Positions 1-5,948 of a stretch of DNA of 6,845 bases are shown in pieces. Below the pieces are notes generated by a model. It saw only the letters and a program-made list of their open reading frames with translations, did no database searches and had not been told where the DNA came from. Within the stretch, counting starts at the first letter, position 1. Every line of letters starts with the position of its first letter. Source of the stretch: Candidatus Bathyarchaeota archaeon (GTDB taxonomy: Archaea > Thermoproteota > Bathyarchaeia > RBG-16-48-13 > GCA-020355125); the NCBI GenBank assembly GCA_026014905.1, contig JAOZHK010000097.1, forward strand, positions 1 to 6,845, in the 5' to 3' direction. Both the position numbers and the translations under genes were made by a program.

Positions 1-428
1 AATCCGATACCCTTGTGAGCCAGTGTACATGATTTCACTTCAATAAAGCATCGCTCATCTTCTGTTGCTAAAAAAAAATCAAATCTACTTCTTCGATATG
101 TAACTTCAGGGCGAATCTCTCGATACTGAGAAAAAGGCTTCAATGTCTTTTTCAATAACGCTTCAAAGATCAATTTGTTCGGTAACCGTGAATCCACAAT
201 AACCCATTGATCTTGATAATAAACCCCGAACAAATCATATCTAGTCTTTCTCTTTTTCTGCGGTTGTTTGATTAAGAGTACTTGAATGCCTGGAATTAAT
301 AGCTCTGAAAGTCTGCCTGGATTCGGGAGATAACATCGATTATTGATATTATTAATTTTCGCAATCACAGTAAAACGGTTTAATCTCGAGACAAACTGTC
401 CGAATACTTTAGTTCCAGCAACCAACAA
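1..428 (-). CDS. sfsA: SfsA family protein (sugar fermentation stimulation protein homologue), C-terminus cut off by the window edge
   Basis: I translated the minus strand by hand. From a TTG at 428 an open frame of 142 codons runs off the left edge. It shows the SfsA pattern: SRLNRFTVI (residues 14-22), the YLPNPGRLSELL block (33-44; family consensus is roughly HxPNTGRL), DSRLPNKLIFEAL (79-91), and then REIRPEVTYRRSRFDFFL (103-120) followed by CFIEVKSCTL (127-136). Asp117 and Glu130-Val-Lys132 have the spacing of a PD-(D/E)xK nuclease-like site, which the SfsA C-terminal domain resembles; the N-terminal part corresponds to its OB-like nucleic-acid-binding domain. Family members are about 230-240 residues, so roughly 90 are missing. 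No ATG is available: an in-frame TGA lies six codons upstream, so TTG at 428 (or 425) is the best start, with a weak AGGTT about 7 bases ahead. The biological role of SfsA is poorly defined. I am sure of the family and less sure of the start. Confidence 0.9.
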   Translation of the reverse strand, partial: MLVAGTKVFGQFVSRLNRFTVIAKINNINNRCYLPNPGRLSELLIPGIQVLLIKQPQKKRKTRYDLFGVYYQDQWVIVDSRLPNKLIFEALLKKTLKPFSQYREIRPEVTYRRSRFDFFLATEDERCFIEVKSCTLAHKGIG

Positions 429-491
429 CTGAATAACCTGAGTTCAAACTTATCTCTAACTAGCTAGGTCGATCCCTATAATCATAGATAC

Positions 492-602
492 TCATTTTTT
501 CTCCAATATTTTAATCTCATACTTTGTCGCGCGCGCGGGGACCAATGGAACTCGACATCGCCCGAAAATAGTTTCATGTAGGCAACAAGGCACACAATCC
601 AT
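492..602 (-). CDS. Small cysteine-rich protein, 36 aa, unknown function
   Basis: This minus-strand ORF starts at an ATG at 602 and ends with TGA at 492. The product begins MDCVPCCLHETIFGRCR and ends in a basic/acidic tail, YEIKILEKK. Cysteines are at residues 3, 6, 7 and 16, with His9 nearby, so a small metal site is possible but unproven. The strongest support is a near-ideal ribosome-binding site, AAAGGAG on the minus strand (610-616), 7 bases before the ATG. The ORF lies 63 bases upstream of the sfsA start on the same strand and could be cotranscribed with it. The Pro-Ala-Arg-Ala stretch is encoded across a (CG)5 run, unusual for this A/T-rich neighbourhood. I do not recognise the family. 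It could be a real small gene, a leader peptide, or the remnant of something longer. Without homologues the ORF length alone is weak evidence. Confidence 0.45.
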   Translation of the reverse strand: MDCVPCCLHETIFGRCRVPLVPARATKYEIKILEKK

Positions 603-609
603 CACGCTT

Positions 610-616
610 CTCCTTT
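610..616 (-). promoter_or_regulatory. Strong Shine-Dalgarno site for the 36-aa ORF
   Basis: The minus strand reads AAAGGAG, with 7 bases between it and the ATG at 602. It is among the best ribosome-binding sites in the window and is the main reason for calling the small ORF at 492-602. Confidence 0.55.
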
Positions 617-620
617 CTTG

Positions 621-641
621 GTTTGAAGTCTTAAATCCCAG
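621..641 (-). repeat. Dispersed element, copy 1 of 3
   Basis: The minus strand reads CTGGGATTTAAGACTTC (core 625-641) followed by AAAC. The same core recurs at 1163-1179 (one mismatch) and 1336-1353 (one extra base and one change). Ten bases beyond the core on the minus strand is the AGGAG of the 36-aa ORF, so this copy would lie in that gene's 5' leader. The core contains an imperfect dyad, GAAG-T-CTTA. Confidence 0.6.
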
Positions 642-643
642 TT

Positions 644-656
644 TGGAATGATTCCA
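644..656. repeat. Short inverted repeat TGGAAT-G-ATTCCA next to copy 1 of the dispersed element
   Basis: A 6-base perfect inverted repeat around one central G starts three bases from the end of element copy 1. It could be an operator half-site pair or, in RNA, part of a leader structure. A 10-base direct repeat, TCCATCACGC (598-607 and 653-662), brackets the element and overlaps this palindrome. Confidence 0.35.
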
Positions 657-686
657 TCACGCGCTAACGTTTGCATGATGAAGCAA

Positions 687-699
687 ACAAATAAAAGGT
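687..699. promoter_or_regulatory. A/T box, candidate archaeal TATA box for the gene at 733 (and possibly for the minus-strand ORF)
   Basis: The sequence ACAAATAAAAGG lies about 38 bases before the ATG at 733. With the usual 24-27 bases from box to start site, transcription would begin near 718-720 and leave a leader of about 13 bases. Read on the other strand (CCTTTTATTTGT), the same box could start a minus-strand transcript near 667, with element copy 1 in its leader. The box is not a perfect match and no start site has been mapped. Confidence 0.35.
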
Positions 700-732
700 T
701 GTGACGTCTAGAGGACTAAGCAGTGATTAATC

Positions 733-1137
733 ATGGCAAAGGTCGATCAAATAGAAGGCATTGGACCCACATATGCTGCGAAACTCCTCGCTGAAGGGAT
801 CAAAACGACCGATGATTTACTCGATGCAGGGGCATCCCCCATAGGACGCGCACAACTCGCAGAAAAGACGGGTATTTCGGAAACACTGATCTTAGAATGG
901 GTTAATTTATCCGACCTCTTTCGCATCAAAGGCGTTGGCGAAGAATACTCCGATCTTCTTGAAGAAGCAGGCGTCGATACCGTCGCAGAACTTGCGCGAC
1001 GCAACCCCGAAAATCTCCTGGCCACGATCCTCGAAGTCAATGCAGCGAAAAATCTGGTACGACGAACACCTTACCTGTCCTTCGTGACCTCATGGGTTGA
1101 GCAAGCTAAAAATCTGCCACGGAAAGTTGAGTATTAA
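733..1137 (+). CDS. DUF4332-like helix-hairpin-helix protein, 134 aa
   Basis: This is a small acidic, soluble protein with two helix-hairpin-helix-like units. The first is IEGIGPTYAAKLLAEGI (residues 7-23) and the second is IKGVGEEYSDLLEEAGV (65-81), followed by DTVAELARRNPENLL. The 'GIGPxYAxKLxxxGIxTxxdLL' pattern and the total length of about 130 residues match the DUF4332 family, whose members resemble the HhH repeats of DNA-binding and ribosomal proteins. Such motifs usually contact the DNA backbone; the precise job is unknown. The ATG at 733 puts the first motif at the expected position, right at the N-terminus. Its ribosome-binding site is poor (GTGATT), fitting a short leader. The gene is richer in G and C (GCG, CGC, GTC codons) than the flanking intergenic DNA. 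It stands alone on the plus strand and a T-rich stem-loop follows the stop. Confidence 0.88.
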   Translation: MAKVDQIEGIGPTYAAKLLAEGIKTTDDLLDAGASPIGRAQLAEKTGISETLILEWVNLSDLFRIKGVGEEYSDLLEEAGVDTVAELARRNPENLLATILEVNAAKNLVRRTPYLSFVTSWVEQAKNLPRKVEY

Positions 1138-1141
1138 GTTC

Positions 1142-1167
1142 ACTTCCATTTTCCATTTTTTGGAAGT
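1142..1167 (+). terminator. Stem-loop with T-run after the DUF4332-like gene
   Basis: ACTTCCA (1142-1148) pairs with TGGAAGT (1161-1167) around a T-rich loop that includes TTTTTT (1156-1161), five bases after the stop codon. Archaeal termination depends mainly on T-rich stretches in the non-template strand, so this is a reasonable 3' end. The right arm of the stem is also the first part of element copy 2, so the two may not be independent. Confidence 0.4.
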
Positions 1168-1179
1168 CTTCAATCCCAG
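1159..1179 (-). repeat. Dispersed element, copy 2 of 3
   Basis: The minus strand reads CTGGGATTGAAGACTTC (core 1163-1179), a single change from copy 1. Here the central dyad is a clean GAAG-T-CTTC. Unlike copies 1 and 3 it is not followed by AGGAG on the minus strand, only by TGGAAAATGGAAG. A minus-strand TATA-like box (AAATTATAAC, near 1198-1207) lies about 25 bases upstream, which would put a transcript start at the edge of the element. Confidence 0.6.
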
Positions 1180-1276
1180 ATCTCAACGCCTTTTTCTGTT
1201 ATAATTTGACCGACGAGTTAACAGGTTATCGTATCAAGAACAATGATTATTATCATAGGTAATGTTTACAAAAATG

Positions 1277-1325
1277 GGAGAAGAAAGGCCCTCTCAGGTG
1301 GGCAACCACCTATCCTTTTTTCTCC
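1277..1325. other. Long hairpin with a GCAA tetraloop, possible structured RNA or leader
   Basis: The outer stem pairs GGAGAAGAAAGG (1277-1288) with CCTTTTTTCTCC (1314-1325): 12 pairs, of which one is G-T when read as plus-strand RNA. The inner stem pairs AGGTGG (1296-1301) with CCACCT (1306-1311) and is closed by GCAA, a GNRA-type loop on the plus strand. An asymmetric internal loop separates them (CCCTCTC opposite AT). On the minus strand the outer stem includes the AGGAG that follows element copy 3, so folding would hide that ribosome-binding site. As a plus-strand RNA it would lie about 90 bases before the acetyltransferase remnant. I cannot tell which strand is transcribed and do not recognise a known RNA family. 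Confidence 0.45.
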
Positions 1326-1330
1326 TCATT

Positions 1331-1353
1331 GTTTTGAAGACCTTAAATCCCAG
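1331..1353 (-). repeat. Dispersed element, copy 3 of 3
   Basis: The minus strand reads CTGGGATTTAAGGTCTTC (core 1336-1353), one base longer than copy 1. It is followed 9 bases later by AGGAG (plus 1322-1326), nearly the same spacing as in copy 1 (10 bases). Where copy 1 has its ATG, this copy has ATA, so any related small ORF has lost its start or uses another codon. Confidence 0.6.
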
Positions 1354-1413
1354 TCTATACCAACTTTAAGATACGGGAGCTTGTAAAACAGACAATAGCA
1401 GTAGTTGATGAGT

Positions 1414-1733
1414 ATGCATGATTTCAGAATTCGGAAATACAAGGCTGAAGATTACCTTCAATGTCGTGCATTATGGAGAGAATTAACCGAGTGGCATCGT
1501 CATATCTACGATGCGCCCCACAAAGGAGGGGACACACCAGAAGACGCATTTGACGCGCGCGCGTACTAAGAAATAGGGGTAGGATCTGTGGGGTAATAGA
1601 CAGCCAGGTTTTGCTAAAAAAAAGGTACAAACGTTAACGGGACTGTGAACGGGAACGTGAAATTCTCCGTCCCCATCATCAAGTTATATCGAATTACGAG
1701 CGTTCTCTCATACGTGCGCAGGTCTATATCATT
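1414..1733 (+). pseudogene. Decayed GNAT-family N-acetyltransferase
   Basis: From the ATG at 1414 a 51-codon frame runs to TAA at 1567-1569. It reads FRIRKYKAEDYLQCRALWREL then TEWHRHIYDAPHKGGDTPEDAF, the typical start of a GNAT acetyltransferase (b1-a1-a2, with the 'LWRELTxWHRxIYDxPxxGGDxP' pattern of one subgroup). Family members are about 150-180 residues, so most of the fold is missing from this frame. A different frame continues the similarity: GRICGVIDSQ just after the stop, then a further stop, then EILRPHHQVISNYERSLIRAQ (to 1733), which resembles a worn 'EIEPVIVSxxYRSxGIGxxLI' acetyl-CoA-binding motif. The frame change falls at or beside (CG)5 at 1554-1563. The first segment is well preserved, so decay is recent or the short product is still made. 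A box CTTTAAGATA (1364-1373) could be its old promoter. The N-terminal match is clear to me; the downstream match is by eye. Confidence 0.6.
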
Positions 1734-1759
1734 TAATATAGGTTTAAATGAATATAGAA

Positions 1760-1787
1760 ACTAGCTGGTTAGGAGCAAGACTAGCTG
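1760..1787. promoter_or_regulatory. Direct repeat ACTAGCTG, two copies 20 bases apart, candidate operator
   Basis: ACTAGCTG occurs at 1760-1767 and 1780-1787. A 20-base period is close to two turns of B-DNA, so both copies would face the same side, as is usual for paired regulator sites. They lie just upstream of the best TATA-like box for the kinase gene (1806-1815). A chance 8-base repeat is also possible. Confidence 0.3.
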
Positions 1788-1895
1788 AAAGAATATGATA
1801 AAAAGTTAATATAAGTTACCTTTAGAATTCGATATTCCCTACCTAAGTAGTGGCTAGATAATCACACATTGGGATCATCTATACGAACAACGATC

Positions 1896-1900
1896 AGGAG
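1896..1900 (+). promoter_or_regulatory. Shine-Dalgarno site of the kinase gene
   Basis: AGGAG lies 6 bases before the ATG at 1907 and fixes this as the start codon. Confidence 0.7.
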
Positions 1901-1906
1901 AAACTA

Positions 1907-3028
1907 ATGGATCATCAATCCTTACATGTAGGCTTCATAGTTAACCCCGTTGCAGGTATGGGAGGACTTGTAGGTTTAAAAGGTACTGATGGGCCTATCA
2001 TTCTACGAAAAGCACTTCGTCGAGGTGCAACACCAGTTTCCCCGCAGCGGGCAACTCGTTTTCTTCAACAACTTAAACCCATTAAAGATAAAATTACCCT
2101 CGTGGTAGGTCCCGGTGCGATGGGTGAAACATATGCGCGCGAACAAGGATTCAGACTCACTGTACTAGGCAATATAAAAAAAAGACGAACAACTGCTCAG
2201 GATACCAAACATATCGTCAAAGAAATGGTCAAACGAAAGGTCAAGCTCGTCATCTTCTGTGGTGGCGATGGCACAGCTCGAGATCTCTTAGAAAGTATCG
2301 ACCAATCCGTACCAATTTTAGGTGTACCCACAGGAGTCAAAATGCAAAGCGCTGTCTTTGCTGTTGATCCATCTGCTGCAGCTCGAATCACCATACGATA
2401 TCTCTGGAACGAGTTACCACTCAAAGAAACCGAAATCATGGACGTAAATGAAGAAGACTTCCGTAAAGGGCATCTGTCAGCAAAACTTTACGGGTATGCT
2501 ATCACACCATTCGAACCTGCATTAATACAAGGCAGCAAACTCGCCAGTATTATGACGAATAATGAATTAAGAAACCAAGCTGCTATTGCCATTTACATTA
2601 TTGAAGAAATGCAGCATACAACTCTTTATATCATTGGTCCAGGCACCACGACTCGTACAATTGGCGACTTGCTTGATCAAAAGAAAACCCTATTAGGTGT
2701 GGATCTTTTTCTCAACAAGAAAATTCTTGCATCGGATGTTGCTGAAACCACAATATTAGAGCAAATTAAAAATAAACCAGTGAAAATAATTGTCACTCCA
2801 ATCGGTGGTCAAGGATTTATCTTCGGACGAGGCAATCAACCTATTAGCTCTCGGGTGATTCAACAAGTGGGGAAAGCAAACATCATGGTCATTGCAACGA
2901 AAAACAAGATACAGCAATTGGCGACCCTACGAGTCGATACAGGTGATCTCGAAGTAGACGATACGTTGCGCGGTTATATCCGAGTGATCACTGATTACCG
3001 AGAAGAACATGTCATGAAAATAGAGTGA
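1907..3028 (+). CDS. ATP-NAD kinase family protein (COG3199 type), 373 aa
   Basis: This looks like a cytosolic member of the NAD kinase / diacylglycerol kinase-like superfamily, expected to phosphorylate NAD to NADP with ATP or polyphosphate. Visible motifs in order are NPVAGMGG at residues 13-20, the diagnostic GGDGT at 119-123 (nucleotide binding, Asp121 the likely catalytic acid), GVPTGVKMQSAVFA at 139-152, IGPGTTTR at 243-250, LLGVD at 262-266 and GGQGFIFGRGNQPIS at 300-314. This motif set is that of the longer COG3199 branch (about 350-380 residues), which is distinct from the short NadK/PpnK enzymes; in the latter an NE/D motif follows GGDGT. Substrate use in COG3199 proteins is mostly predicted, so NAD kinase activity is inference. 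The ATG is backed by AGGAG at 1896-1900. The gene ends 16 bases from the convergent Lhr stop with no obvious terminator between. No truncation is seen. Confidence 0.88.
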   Translation: MDHQSLHVGFIVNPVAGMGGLVGLKGTDGPIILRKALRRGATPVSPQRATRFLQQLKPIKDKITLVVGPGAMGETYAREQGFRLTVLGNIKKRRTTAQDTKHIVKEMVKRKVKLVIFCGGDGTARDLLESIDQSVPILGVPTGVKMQSAVFAVDPSAAARITIRYLWNELPLKETEIMDVNEEDFRKGHLSAKLYGYAITPFEPALIQGSKLASIMTNNELRNQAAIAIYIIEEMQHTTLYIIGPGTTTRTIGDLLDQKKTLLGVDLFLNKKILASDVAETTILEQIKNKPVKIIVTPIGGQGFIFGRGNQPISSRVIQQVGKANIMVIATKNKIQQLATLRVDTGDLEVDDTLRGYIRVITDYREEHVMKIE

Positions 3029-3044
3029 AAAACCGATTATAGAA

Positions 3045-5918
3045 TTACCAGAACCGCTTCCTCAATGCCTGTCGTTCAGCATCAATCACTAACTCAAAAA
3101 GATGATCATTAATTTGATCTTCATTTGTTAGAACAACCTGAATGTCGGACTGGCTTAAGTTTTTACCTGCCATAACCAAGGCTGCGCGTTGTCCATGTTC
3201 TGCTATTAATCTTCCGGACTCAATTGCTTTATTCATCATTATTGTTTCATTTCGAGTCATTCTTTGATTAGCTCGAATTTTCTCACTTAAAACTCTCACA
3301 GGATCTTGACTTTCATTTAACATCCCAAGTTGAGACGATGCACAAAGTGGACATTGGAATGTTCCTGTCACTTTTTTGATTTGTAAGATTGTCATGTATT
3401 TCCAACAATTTGTACAAATGAAAGTCTTCGCGTCGTTAAGGAGGCGCGCGCGTGCGGCTTCGATGTACAGATATTTGACTTTTTCTGGAGAGATTAAACT
3501 TGTTCGTCTCTGGATCTTTTCAAGTCCAATTTGTGTAATGGGGGAAACTGATTTCCCTGTTGGTAAGATAGTCATCTCGAGGTGTCCGTCACGAATGTCG
3601 GTGAAAATATGTTCTAGATTTTTTAAATCCATGTCTCTGTTAATCGTACTTTTAATTGCTTCATCAAAAATTGCTGTTCCTTGAAAACTTTTCATTAATT
3701 GGTTCAGGCTTATTGTGCTCAAATCCGCAAATTTGGAGACTGCTCCAAATTTTCGAGCTACGTGAATCATTCGACGCTTAAATAAACGACCTTTGGTGGC
3801 TGCTTCTGTTACTAAAGCTTTGAGATTCATATATGCCAAGTCATGTAATGCAGTTATGACATCATGGGAGTTAACAACTTCTCCACTTTGAATGATGAAG
3901 CGATATGGATCTCCTTGAACGCCAATAGTATAACCAACTTTCTCGGACAACACATGTCCAATCAGTAAAGCGAGGGTCCTATTCACTAGGCTGCCAAAGC
4001 ATGCATTGATAATAACGCCTTCTTCAGTATCCTCAAAGGTCATCCGTTTATCTGTTGGAACTTCAATGCCTTGAGTTGTTTGAGTTACGATTTCAGAGAT
4101 TGATTTTTTAATTGTTTGTGCGTTAGCTGGATATTGCTGCAAGAGGTATGATGTTAGCTTATCGATCGTTCCATGTTCTGTGATTCCCGTTTCAACTACT
4201 CCTCGAAGTTTTCCCACCTCTTGAGCCACCTCAAACGGTACTGGTATTTCCTCTCCAATCCAGCTGGGGATTGCTCCTTGGGGATCATCCACTGATTTCA
4301 CAAAGATTTTATCGCCGTAAACGTTTGTAATTTTCCAGGGACTACCTCGTACAATAAATTTTACACCGGGATCCCCATATTCCGCAACAAAACTTTCATC
4401 GAGGATGCCAATCGGGCTTTCATCCGCTTCGTTTACTACAAGGTAACTTTTTTGATCAGGGATCATCGATAGCGTCTCGTAATAATATGTATACAAATTT
4501 TTTGTCGATCGAGGCTTCAGGGCTACCTCGTCCTCAAAGGAGACCCAAGCTAATCTTGGATAACGATCGTGCATGTACTGGAGAACTTTGATTATATCTT
4601 CTTTTGTACACTCTTTATATGGAAATGCCTTATTGATCAAAGAGAGCAGTTGGGTAAAATCCCATTTCCGATCAAACATAAATAGTCCAACGATCTGATG
4701 GACGAGTGCATCGAAAGGTGCAGATGGAATGGTGACGGGTTCTAAGTTTTCTTCAAAGGCGCGACGCGCAACGACTAACGCTTCGAGAGCATCGTCCGAA
4801 TCCATTGTAATAATGACGCCTTTAGCAATTCTACCAATAGCGTGACCGCTCCGACCAACGCGCTGTAATAATCTGGTGACTTGTCGTGGGCTCATGTACT
4901 GAATACATAAATCAATGTGTCCGACATCGATTCCGAGTTCAAGAGAGGAGGTGCAGACTAATCCTTTCAATTCACCGCCCTTGATTCCGTTCTCAGCGAT
5001 TATTCGGGCTGGTTTTGCTAAGGACCCATGGTGGATGCTGATTGGAAAATTCGTATCCCAAACTTTAAATCTACTCGCTAAAATCTCAGCAATTGATCGG
5101 GTATTAGTGAAGAGAAGGACAGCTTGATGATCAGCAATAAGTTTTTTAATAATTCTCAGTCGGGCGGCGACTTCTGGATGCGTATATAATTCAGTTGCTA
5201 AAATACTATCTTCTTCCGTTGGGGTAGGATATAGAATTTCGAGTTCCATAAATCTCGCGACTGGAACACGAACAATCTCAACCGCTCGATTCGTTCCCAC
5301 AAGGAATTGTGCAACTTGATCTGGGGTTCCAATTGTCGCTGATAATCCAATAACTTGAAATTCGCTCTCAGTTAATAGCCGTAAGCGCTCTAACGCAAGT
5401 GACAGCTGACTACCTCTTTTTGTATCAGCGAGTTCATGCACTTCATCAACGATCACCCAACGGATTCCTTGAAGGTGACGCCTCATATTTCGCCCTGGAA
5501 GGATGGCTTGTAGCGTTTCTGGAGTTGTTATCAACATATCCGGAGGACTACGTGATTGGTAGAGTCGCGCTTTTGAGCTAGTGTCGCCATGGCGAACAGA
5601 AATCTTGATATCTAATTTTTCACACCACCACCTTAAGCGATCGAGAATATCGCGATTTAACGCTCGAAGTGGTGTAATATATAGAACTTTAATGCCGGGA
5701 TGAGTTCTTGATAACTCAATTAATTGACTAAATACAGGAAGAAAAGCGGCTTCCGTCTTTCCCGTTCCCGTGGGAGCTATGAGCAAAACATTTTTTCCCT
5801 TCAATATTAGAGGAATCGCTTGGATTTGCGGATCTGTTGGATTGGGGAAACCTCTGCTTTCCACAATTTTGCGAACAGGGCGATTCAGTAACGAAAAAGG
5901 GTCAGATTTAGCTGCCAT
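3045..5918 (-). CDS. lhr: Lhr-family superfamily 2 ATP-dependent helicase, 957 aa
   Basis: This is a large helicase-related protein, a 3'-5' DNA translocase linked to DNA repair. The N-terminal half has all SF2 motifs: DPQIQAI (Q-like, 29-35), Walker A APTGTGKTEA (48-57), TPLRALN (82-88), TTPET (131-135), the DEVH box (158-161), GLSATIG (191-197), LLFTNTRS (268-275), TSSLELGIDVG (323-333) and QRVGRSGHAIGR (352-363). The QRxGRxGH form of motif VI and the DEVH box are typical of Lhr. The winged-helix, beta-barrel and C-terminal regions of the Lhr core follow. A four-cysteine finger closes that part: CTNC (835-838) and CPLC (856-859). A polar helical tail runs to 957. Archaeal Lhr proteins are often about 850-950 residues, so this one looks complete. 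The ATG at 5918 starts the protein just ahead of the Q region; it lacks a Shine-Dalgarno site. The gene converges on the kinase gene and diverges from the signal peptidase gene. Confidence 0.93.
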   Translation of the reverse strand: MAAKSDPFSLLNRPVRKIVESRGFPNPTDPQIQAIPLILKGKNVLLIAPTGTGKTEAAFLPVFSQLIELSRTHPGIKVLYITPLRALNRDILDRLRWWCEKLDIKISVRHGDTSSKARLYQSRSPPDMLITTPETLQAILPGRNMRRHLQGIRWVIVDEVHELADTKRGSQLSLALERLRLLTESEFQVIGLSATIGTPDQVAQFLVGTNRAVEIVRVPVARFMELEILYPTPTEEDSILATELYTHPEVAARLRIIKKLIADHQAVLLFTNTRSIAEILASRFKVWDTNFPISIHHGSLAKPARIIAENGIKGGELKGLVCTSSLELGIDVGHIDLCIQYMSPRQVTRLLQRVGRSGHAIGRIAKGVIITMDSDDALEALVVARRAFEENLEPVTIPSAPFDALVHQIVGLFMFDRKWDFTQLLSLINKAFPYKECTKEDIIKVLQYMHDRYPRLAWVSFEDEVALKPRSTKNLYTYYYETLSMIPDQKSYLVVNEADESPIGILDESFVAEYGDPGVKFIVRGSPWKITNVYGDKIFVKSVDDPQGAIPSWIGEEIPVPFEVAQEVGKLRGVVETGITEHGTIDKLTSYLLQQYPANAQTIKKSISEIVTQTTQGIEVPTDKRMTFEDTEEGVIINACFGSLVNRTLALLIGHVLSEKVGYTIGVQGDPYRFIIQSGEVVNSHDVITALHDLAYMNLKALVTEAATKGRLFKRRMIHVARKFGAVSKFADLSTISLNQLMKSFQGTAIFDEAIKSTINRDMDLKNLEHIFTDIRDGHLEMTILPTGKSVSPITQIGLEKIQRRTSLISPEKVKYLYIEAARARLLNDAKTFICTNCWKYMTILQIKKVTGTFQCPLCASSQLGMLNESQDPVRVLSEKIRANQRMTRNETIMMNKAIESGRLIAEHGQRAALVMAGKNLSQSDIQVVLTNEDQINDHLFELVIDAERQALRKRFW

Positions 5919-5920
5919 CC

Positions 5921-5938
5921 GTAGTATTCACGTACTAC
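5921..5938 (-). promoter_or_regulatory. Inverted repeat GTAGTA/TACTAC directly before the Lhr start codon
   Basis: GTAGTA (5921-5926) and TACTAC (5933-5938) are separated by six bases. The repeat ends two bases from the Lhr ATG, where a ribosome-binding site would normally be, and none is present. It could act as an operator near the transcription start or as a small leader hairpin. Confidence 0.4.
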
Positions 5939-5948
5939 TTTGAAACGA

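Larger units (their letters stand above)
1138..1413. other. Intergenic stretch with repeat copies 2 and 3 and a hairpin, no convincing gene
   Basis: Besides the stem-loop, the two element copies and the large hairpin listed separately, the stretch from 1180 to 1275 is A/T-rich and holds only a short inverted repeat (ATGAT-TATT-ATCAT, 1243-1256). Short minus-strand frames follow copies 2 and 3 (about 11-18 codons), but none has a convincing start together with a convincing product. I see no tRNA-like or CRISPR-like arrangement. Confidence 0.6.
1734..1906. other. A/T-rich upstream region of the kinase gene
   Basis: There is no coding frame. The stretch holds several TATA-like runs (TTTAATATAGG near 1732-1742, TTAATATAAG at 1806-1815) and a direct repeat ACTAGCTG at 1760-1767 and 1780-1787, exactly 20 bases apart. 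The TTAATATAAG box would give a start near 1836 and a leader of about 70 bases before the gene at 1907. Confidence 0.4.

Noticed and set aside
621..641. tRNA T-arm-like sequence (TTAAATCCC)
   Set aside because: No matching acceptor, D or anticodon arms could be placed around any copy.
747..1040. 97-codon minus-strand frame opposite the DUF4332-like gene
   Set aside because: Shadow of the plus-strand gene; Ser/Arg-rich with no motif.
1253..1309. 18-codon minus-strand frame from GTG after element copy 3
   Set aside because: The start is too far from AGGAG and inside the hairpin; the product has no feature in common with the 36-aa ORF.
621..1353. CRISPR array from the three repeats
   Set aside because: The spacings are about 538 and 173 bases, the repeat is only about 17 bases long, and no cas gene is near.
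1404..1448. C/D box small RNA (TTGATGA ... CTGA)
   Set aside because: Box C departs from RTGATGA, the spacing is too short for two guides, there is no convincing C'/D' pair, and the stretch is coding in the acetyltransferase remnant.
1424..1630. 68-codon minus-strand frame
   Set aside because: It lies opposite the acetyltransferase remnant, whose plus-strand frame has clear family motifs; the minus product resembles nothing.
2197..2439. 80-codon minus-strand frame inside the kinase gene
   Set aside because: Shadow of the intact kinase frame around the GGDGT region.
3376..3684. 102-codon plus-strand frame inside lhr
   Set aside because: Antisense shadow of the helicase gene, which is intact and has all its motifs; other plus-strand frames at 4915 and 5399 are the same.
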